Assembly (NCBI RefSeq): GCF_959025735.1 | Contig: NZ_CAUFJQ010000010.1 | Location: 1 to 27,189, forward strand | Length of the DNA: 27,189 nt | Origin: an uncultured Streptococcus sp. | Lineage (GTDB): Bacteria > Bacillota > Bacilli > Lactobacillales > Streptococcaceae | Direction: 5' to 3' | Shown: piece by piece, positions 22,871 through 27,189 of the stretch | Position numbering within the stretch: position 1 is the first letter of the stretch | How the letters are laid out: each line of letters starts with the position of its first letter | Notes under the pieces: generated by a model | Databases searched by the model: none | Seen by the model: only the letters and a program-made list of their open reading frames with translations | What the model was told of the DNA's origin: nothing | Translations under genes and position numbers: made by a program

Positions 22871-23494
22871 ATGGTTTTATCAAAGAAACGGGCACGTCAT
22901 GTGATTGAAGAAATTATCGCCCTCTTTCCAGATGCCAAGCCGAGTCTGGATTTTCGTAATCATTTTGAATTGTTAGTAGCGGTTATGCTCTCGGCTCAGA
23001 CGACTGATGCGGCTGTTAACAAAGCGACACCAGGTTTGTTTGCGGCTTTTCCAACCCCGCAAGCCATGGCAGCAGCCAGTGAATCCGATATCGCCAAGCA
23101 TATTTCTAAATTAGGCCTCTATCGAAATAAGGCCAAATTTCTAAAAAAATGTGCCCAACAAATGCTGGATAACTTTGATGGGCAAGTACCTCAGACTCGT
23201 GAAGAGTTAGAAAGTCTAGCAGGAGTAGGACGCAAGACTGCAAATGTGGTCATGAGTGTAGGATTTGGCATTCCAGCTTTTGCTGTCGATACCCATGTGG
23301 AGCGAATCTGCAAGCACCATGATATCGTCAAGAAATCAGCAACACCATTGGAAGTTGAAAAGCGGGTCATGGATGTTCTGCCAAAGAGCGAATGGCTGGC
23401 TGCCCATCAAGCCATGATTTACTTTGGACGGGCTATCTGCCATCCTAAAAATCCTGAATGTGACCAGTACCCACAACTCTATCATTTTGATTAG
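22871..23494 (+). CDS. nth: Endonuclease III (DNA glycosylase/AP lyase)
   Basis: 207 residues; ATG 22871 with AAAGGAGAG. It removes oxidised pyrimidines and nicks abasic sites in base excision repair. The HhH-GPD fold is complete: LLVAVMLSAQTTD, the hairpin LAGVGRKTANVV with catalytic Lys122, and AVDTHV with Asp140. The C-terminal iron-sulfur loop is degenerate: Cys190 and Cys197 remain (C-x6-C) but the third position is Tyr200 and the fourth is about Phe206. So a normal 4Fe-4S cluster cannot form. The end is a clean stop followed by a terminator, so this looks like a lineage trait rather than a frameshift. Confidence 0.93.
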   Translation: MVLSKKRARHVIEEIIALFPDAKPSLDFRNHFELLVAVMLSAQTTDAAVNKATPGLFAAFPTPQAMAAASESDIAKHISKLGLYRNKAKFLKKCAQQMLDNFDGQVPQTREELESLAGVGRKTANVVMSVGFGIPAFAVDTHVERICKHHDIVKKSATPLEVEKRVMDVLPKSEWLAAHQAMIYFGRAICHPKNPECDQYPQLYHFD

Positions 23495-23503
23495 GAATCA
23501 GTT

Positions 23504-23534
23504 CCTCTGCTCGAAAGAGCAGAGGTTCTTTTTT
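23504..23534 (+). terminator. Rho-independent terminator
   Basis: Perfect 9-bp stem CCTCTGCTC / GAGCAGAGG with a GAAA tetraloop, then a T-rich run. The bases from here to 23700 hold no gene. Confidence 0.92.
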
Positions 23535-23701
23535 AGGCTAAACGTATATTTATTAAAAGGATTGAAAGATTCGGTTTTGCAAATCTGTGGTGGTAGGTGC
23601 CTAGACTCGCCTATCCGGCTTCTTTGAGATCGATTTCAAGATGCTTTTTCTTTATATCTTATTATATTCATTCAGAAATAACGAACTTTTTTAAAATAAA
23701 T

Positions 23702-23730
23702 TTGGTTTTTTGTAAGAAATAGTGTATAAT
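23702..23730 (+). promoter_or_regulatory. Promoter of the second oligopeptide-binding gene
   Basis: TTGGTT (23702-23707), 17-bp spacer, TATAAT (23725-23730), 29 bases before the start codon. Confidence 0.65.
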
Positions 23731-23759
23731 GGTAGAAAATCTAACATAAGGAGATAGTG

Positions 23760-25727
23760 ATGAAAGCAAAAAAACTGTTAGCTCTTGCAGGAGTTTCTGT
23801 TGCAGGTGCCTTTCTCTTAGCAGCATGTGGCGGTGGTAGTAGCAATCAAGCAACCTACTCATTCGTCTATTCAGCGGATCCAAATACCTTGGATTACATC
23901 GCTGCAACTCGTACAACGACTTCAGATGTCACAAGTAACCTTGTAGATGGTCTTCTTGAAAACGACCGATACGGAAACTTTGTGCCAAGTCTAGCAGAAG
24001 ATTGGACTGTCTCTGAAGATGGATTAACCTATACTTACAAACTTCGTAAGGATGCCAAATGGTATACGAGTGAAGGGGAAGAATATGGTGCTGTAACGGC
24101 TCAAGACTTTGTTACAGGGATCAAACACGCGGTTGAGTCTAAATCAGAAGGTCTCTTCTTGATTCAAAATTCGATCAAAGGTTTGGATGCCTACGTAAAA
24201 GGGGAAACCAAAGACTTTAACACAGTTGGAGTCAAAGCCTTAGACGACCACACCATCCAATATACTTTAGTTCGTCCAGAAAGCTTCTGGAACTCAAAAA
24301 CAACCTCAGGTGTTCTTTTCCCAGTCAATGCGGATTTCTTGAAATCTCAAGGAAAAGATTTTGGTTCTTTGAAACCCAGCAGCATCTTATACAATGGTCC
24401 ATATTACTTGAAATCTTTGACTTCGAAATCTGAGATTGAATTGGTCAAGAACAAAGACTATTACGATGCGAAAAATGTTCATATCGACAATGTCAAATTG
24501 ACCTTTAACGATGGATCAAATCCAGATTCTATCATTAAGAACTTTGAAAAAGGTCAATATTCCTTTGCATCTGTTATGCCAAACAGCTCGACGTATAAGA
24601 GTGTCAAGAAAAACTTTGGCGACAACATTGTCTACGGTTTGCAATTGGGAACATCCTACTATCTTGGATTCAACTTGGACCGTCAAAAGTATGACCACAC
24701 TGCCAAAACTACGGATGAACAAAAAGCTTCTACCAAGAAAGCAATCCTGAACAAGGACTTCCGTCAAGCGGTGAACTTTGGTTTTGACCGCAAATCATAT
24801 GCGGCACAAGTATCTGGATCTGATGCGGCTGAAAATACCCTTCGTAGCACTTTGGTGCCACCAACTTATGTCCAAGTCAATGGAGAAGATTTTGGTAAGG
24901 TCGTTGAAAAACAATTGGTTACCTATGGGGATCAATGGAAGGGTGTGAGCCTGGACGATGGTCAAACGAGCCTTTACAGCCCAGAAAAAGCCAAAGCTTC
25001 CTTTGCGAAAGCCAAAGCTGAATTGCAAAAACAAGGCGTTCAATTCCCAATTCATTTGGACTACATTGTTAGCCAAGTGGACAACAGCATGGTCCAACAA
25101 GCTAGCTCCTTCAAACAATCTGTAGAGTCAGCGCTTGGTGCAGACAATGTCGTTGTGGACCTTCAAAAGGTATCGGATGATGATTTCCAAAATATCACCT
25201 ACTTCAGCGATACAGCGGCTGCGAGAGATTACGATATCTCAGGCGGTGGTTGGGCTCCTGACTACCAAGACCCATCGACTTACCTCGAAAGTATCAGCCC
25301 AGTAAATGGTTCTGTCTTCTACTATCTTGGTATTGATGCAGGTTCAAACAATCCAGCCATTGCAACAGTTGGTTTGGATCAATACGCTAACATGTTGAAA
25401 GACGCCGATGCTGAATTGTTGGATCAAGGAAAACGCTATGAAAAATATGCAGCAGCGCAAGCTTGGTTGACAGATAGCTCGATTACGCTTCCAACTGTCT
25501 CAAATGGTGGTGCTCCAATGCTTCAACGGACCGTGCCATACAGCCGTGCTGCTTCATGGGTAGGTACTAAAGGAACAGGAACATTCTACAAATACCTTGA
25601 AATGTCGAAAGATGTTGTCACCACAAAAGACTTTAACAAGGCCAAAGAAGAATGGTTGAAGAAAAAAGCAGAATCCAATAAAAAAGCTCAAGAAGATCTC
25701 AAAGATCACATTGAGAAGAAAAAATAA
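23760..25727 (+). CDS. Oligopeptide ABC transporter substrate-binding lipoprotein (AmiA/AliA/AliB type)
   Basis: 655 residues from ATG 23760, with AAGGAGA at 23748-23754; GTG 23757 is in frame but only two bases from the ribosome site. The signal peptide ends LAAC followed by GGG. It is a paralogue of the minus-strand gene at 5107-7071 along its whole length (for example TTSDVTSNLVDGLLENDRYG, GPYYLKSLTSKSEIEL, DYQDPSTYLESISP, and the tail ESNKKAQEDLK). As there, no permease or ATPase is adjacent, so it should share the Ami-type importer encoded elsewhere. The two differ in the second lobe around the binding pocket, so peptide preference probably differs. Monocistronic. Confidence 0.92.
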   Translation: MKAKKLLALAGVSVAGAFLLAACGGGSSNQATYSFVYSADPNTLDYIAATRTTTSDVTSNLVDGLLENDRYGNFVPSLAEDWTVSEDGLTYTYKLRKDAKWYTSEGEEYGAVTAQDFVTGIKHAVESKSEGLFLIQNSIKGLDAYVKGETKDFNTVGVKALDDHTIQYTLVRPESFWNSKTTSGVLFPVNADFLKSQGKDFGSLKPSSILYNGPYYLKSLTSKSEIELVKNKDYYDAKNVHIDNVKLTFNDGSNPDSIIKNFEKGQYSFASVMPNSSTYKSVKKNFGDNIVYGLQLGTSYYLGFNLDRQKYDHTAKTTDEQKASTKKAILNKDFRQAVNFGFDRKSYAAQVSGSDAAENTLRSTLVPPTYVQVNGEDFGKVVEKQLVTYGDQWKGVSLDDGQTSLYSPEKAKASFAKAKAELQKQGVQFPIHLDYIVSQVDNSMVQQASSFKQSVESALGADNVVVDLQKVSDDDFQNITYFSDTAAARDYDISGGGWAPDYQDPSTYLESISPVNGSVFYYLGIDAGSNNPAIATVGLDQYANMLKDADAELLDQGKRYEKYAAAQAWLTDSSITLPTVSNGGAPMLQRTVPYSRAASWVGTKGTGTFYKYLEMSKDVVTTKDFNKAKEEWLKKKAESNKKAQEDLKDHIEKKK

Positions 25728-25766
25728 AAAAATCAATCATTGGTCTATCAATGAAGATAAAAAAGT

Positions 25767-25796
25767 CGGAGCCGTCATGTGAAGGCTCCGGTTTTT
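25767..25796 (+). terminator. Rho-independent terminator
   Basis: CGGAGCC (25767-25773) pairs with GGCTCCG (25784-25790), then six T. Confidence 0.85.
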
Positions 25797-25879
25797 TAGG
25801 TATCGAATGTTAGTCCATCTCGTTCTTTTAGATGAAAGATAGATCAACCACTGCATCTTGCTCGACAATCCAAAAACAA

Positions 25880-25913
25880 TTAAGAGGCTAGGACTTTTGG
25901 CCCAGCCTCTTAA
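25880..25913. terminator. Long hairpin, probable terminator
   Basis: TTAAGAGGCT (25880-25889) pairs with AGCCTCTTAA (25904-25913); the inner part pairs partly (GG/CC). It stands 3' of the minus-strand VOC fragment and may once have ended that gene. The gap 25797-26128 otherwise holds the VOC fragment, a cre site and a promoter. Confidence 0.55.
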
Positions 25914-25935
25914 CTATAGACGGGTGATCATCATT

Positions 25936-26031
25936 CTATTCACTAAATCTTAAAAAATAGCCATCTGGATCTAAAACTGCAAATTCATGAGGATAGATAT
26001 AATGGTCGCCAACAAGAAATTCTCTTTTGTT
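25936..26031 (-). pseudogene. 3' fragment of a VOC/glyoxalase-family gene
   Basis: On the minus strand it reads KREFLVGDHYIYPHEFAVLD and then PDGYFLRFSE before a TAG, nearly the same as the end of the gene at the right edge of the window. Upstream of this the reading loses similarity and has no start. Only the last ~31 codons survive. Confidence 0.8.
25938..26028 (+). repeat. Left copy of a 91-bp direct repeat (VOC gene end)
   Basis: 85 of 91 bases equal 26869-26959, by eye. The match fades into partial similarity (GTGATC) for about 15 bases further left. The two copies bracket the Thr-rich lipoprotein gene. Confidence 0.85.
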
Positions 26032-26049
26032 GTACCCTATGCTTTTTAG

Positions 26050-26063
26050 CGAAAACGTTTCCT
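26050..26063 (+). promoter_or_regulatory. Candidate cre site (CcpA operator)
   Basis: CGAAAACGTTTCCT fits the cre consensus TGWAARCGYTWNCW at 13 of 14 positions. It lies immediately before the candidate -35 of the Thr-rich lipoprotein gene, suggesting carbon-catabolite control. Confidence 0.55.
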
Positions 26064-26064
26064 A

Positions 26065-26093
26065 TTTAAATAAACTCTAAAAAATGATAAAAT
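26065..26093 (+). promoter_or_regulatory. Promoter of the Thr-rich lipoprotein gene
   Basis: TTTAAA (26065-26070), 17-bp spacer, TAAAAT (26088-26093), 35 bases before the start codon. Modest match to consensus. Confidence 0.45.
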
Positions 26094-26128
26094 ATTTGTA
26101 AGTCAACCACTTAAGGAGGTTAAGCATT

Positions 26129-26782
26129 GTGAAAAACAAAATCTTATTAGGTTCTATGACGCTCCTATCTGCATTTATACTAGCAGCATGCGGAAATAGA
26201 GAAAAGAAAACAAACGAAACTACAGCAGCACCAACAACTGAAGTCACTAAAGAAACTACGGATGCACCAACGACAACAACTCAAACAACAACTCCTGGGT
26301 CTTCTTCTGGGGCAAAAGAAATATCCCTTGCAGATACTCAACGTATCGGAAATGAAAAATTTGGTTATATCAATATCCCTAAAGATTGGGTCGTACGCAC
26401 TACTCGAAGTAGCAAAGCGCTCGAATATTTATCACCAGACAAACACAATGCGTTAATAATGGATTCAAACACTAAAGATACTGTTAAACTTGGCCCCAAC
26501 GAAACCTTTGACGCAGAGTTACTTGCGAACCGTTTATATAGCTCATTCGGAAAACACAAAAATCGAACTAGTATAGAAGGTGTAAAAGCTATATTTGCCG
26601 GTGGGGACGCTTTCTTAATAAAAGTAACAGTTAAAGATGGGAGTACTTTATACGTATGGGTATTCCAAAAAGGAGATAAAGTATACACAATCATAATCCA
26701 AGGTTCAGAAGATATGATTAAATCCTTAAGACCTGTTCTCGAGCAATCTTGGGGCCTAGATCCGAATACTCCGGGGAAATAA
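26129..26782 (+). CDS. Thr-rich-linker lipoprotein of unknown function
   Basis: 217 residues starting at GTG 26129, with AAGGAGG at 26113-26119; no ATG offers a full signal peptide. MKNKILLGSMTLLSAFILAAC is a lipoprotein signal. A Thr/Pro/Glu-rich linker (about 28-62) should span the wall. The C-terminal domain (about 65-217) has FGYINIPKDWVVR, a 'GGDAFLIKVTVKDG' strand pair and VYTIIIQGSEDMI, reminiscent of small alpha/beta lipoprotein domains (PsbP/DUF1795-like), without catalytic motifs. It lies between two copies of a VOC gene end and is likely an insertion. A cre-like site precedes its promoter. Confidence 0.8.
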   Translation: MKNKILLGSMTLLSAFILAACGNREKKTNETTAAPTTEVTKETTDAPTTTTQTTTPGSSSGAKEISLADTQRIGNEKFGYINIPKDWVVRTTRSSKALEYLSPDKHNALIMDSNTKDTVKLGPNETFDAELLANRLYSSFGKHKNRTSIEGVKAIFAGGDAFLIKVTVKDGSTLYVWVFQKGDKVYTIIIQGSEDMIKSLRPVLEQSWGLDPNTPGK

Positions 26783-26796
26783 TCCTTAAAAAACTA

Positions 26797-26840
26797 AAAG
26801 AGACTAATCAATGTGATTAGTCTCTTTCTTTTTTTGTTTC
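26797..26840. terminator. Rho-independent terminator
   Basis: Perfect 14-bp stem, 26797-26810 with 26814-26827, 3-base loop, followed by a long T-rich run. It may also serve the convergent VOC gene. Confidence 0.9.
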
Positions 26841-26866
26841 TTTTTCTACTCTAGTGATCTATTTTC

Positions 26867-27189
26867 TTATTCACTAAATCTTAAAAAATAGCCATCTGGA
26901 TCCAGAATTGCAAATTCATGAGGATAGATATAATGGTCGTCAACACGAAATTTTCTTTTAATTAATGGGCGATGAATAGGATAGTTGGCTTCTAACAATT
27001 TCTGATAGAGCCTAGGGACATCCTCTATACCAAAGGAGATGTTAATTCCTTGGCCAAATGGGTAGGTTAGTTCAGCTAGTTCCTCCTTACTCCCCTCCTC
27101 TATCATTAGCTGGCACTCTTCAAGAGAAAGAAAGAGGAAGTTCTCTTCTGGTCGCCCGTATTCGATGGTAAAACCCAGTAAATCACAGT
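26867..27189 (-). CDS. VOC/glyoxalase-bleomycin-resistance family protein (partial)
   Basis: The frame is open from the window edge to TAA at 26867-26869, giving at least 107 residues; the N-terminus lies outside. LGFTIEYGRPEENFLFLSLE and the end FAILDPDGYFLRFSE are the second-half beta-alpha-beta-beta-beta signature of VOC proteins, with the conserved Glu at the last strand. Members include glyoxalase I, fosfomycin and bleomycin resistance proteins; no drug can be named. The first in-window ATG (27104-27106) is internal, since the family pattern continues beyond it. Confidence 0.85.
   Translation of the reverse strand, partial: CDLLGFTIEYGRPEENFLFLSLEECQLMIEEGSKEELAELTYPFGQGINISFGIEDVPRLYQKLLEANYPIHRPLIKRKFRVDDHYIYPHEFAILDPDGYFLRFSE
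26869..26959 (+). repeat. Right copy of the 91-bp direct repeat
   Basis: The homologous end of the intact VOC gene; partner of 25938-26028, same orientation, about 0.93 kb apart. Confidence 0.85.

Noticed and set aside
1..27189. CRISPR array, tRNA or rRNA genes
   Set aside because: No regularly spaced repeats and no recognisable tRNA or rRNA segment were seen on either strand by eye.

Overview
The window looks like chromosome of a viridans-group Streptococcus (mitis, sanguinis or parasanguinis type). The evidence is the conserved run glmU, Nudix ADP-ribose pyrophosphatase, macP, mtnN, the AliA/AliB-type orphan oligopeptide-binding lipoproteins, extended -10 promoters (TGnTATAAT), strong AAGGAGG ribosome sites and moderate-to-low GC. 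The species call is an inference; there is no rRNA or other marker in view. I see no tRNA, rRNA, CRISPR array, insertion sequence, integrase or replication origin.

Positions 1-7107: the tail of an unknown gene and its terminator, two Ser/Thr- or charge-rich lipoproteins (166-1284 with a DUF4767-like C-terminus; 1498-2067), a BceAB-type ABC transporter (2244-5007) preceded by a BceR-like operator but with no two-component genes next to it, and a convergent oligopeptide-binding lipoprotein (5107-7071).

Positions 7108-10790: a PadR regulator with two paralogous six-helix membrane proteins in one overlapping operon (7332-9282), whose promoter sits inside a 14-bp inverted repeat, then an APC-family amino acid permease.

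Positions 10791-14719: an AT-rich accessory island of about 2.9 kb. It is bracketed by a 35-bp direct repeat made from the ribosome site and first seven codons of a DUF2829 (Tad2-family) gene: the left copy is a dead stub, the right copy belongs to the intact gene. The island holds a Ser-rich membrane protein, a DUF4177 protein and an Abi_2/AbiF-family protein with a HEPN-type Rx4H motif. The abi gene is preceded by a consensus promoter and a two-hairpin leader resembling the Abi-F structured RNA. The DUF2829 gene overlaps a short-chain dehydrogenase gene.

Positions 14720-19640: a second AT-rich stretch with a decayed SUKH-like gene and a MacB-type ABC exporter pair, then a tight run of Nudix hydrolase, GNAT acetyltransferase, a stand-alone PEP-binding TIM barrel lacking the usual catalytic cysteine, and an ASCH protein.

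Positions 19641-23540 are core: glmU, ADP-ribose pyrophosphatase, macP and mtnN in one probable operon, then nth. Positions 23541-27189 hold a second oligopeptide-binding lipoprotein, a Thr-rich lipoprotein under a candidate cre site, and a partial minus-strand VOC/glyoxalase gene. The last 91 bases of that VOC gene are duplicated on the other side of the Thr-rich lipoprotein gene.

The most notable items are the AbiF-type gene with its putative RNA and operator, the repeat-bracketed island beside a Tad2-family gene, the cysteine-less PEP-utilising barrel, and the two cases where a fragment of a neighbouring gene flanks inserted accessory DNA.
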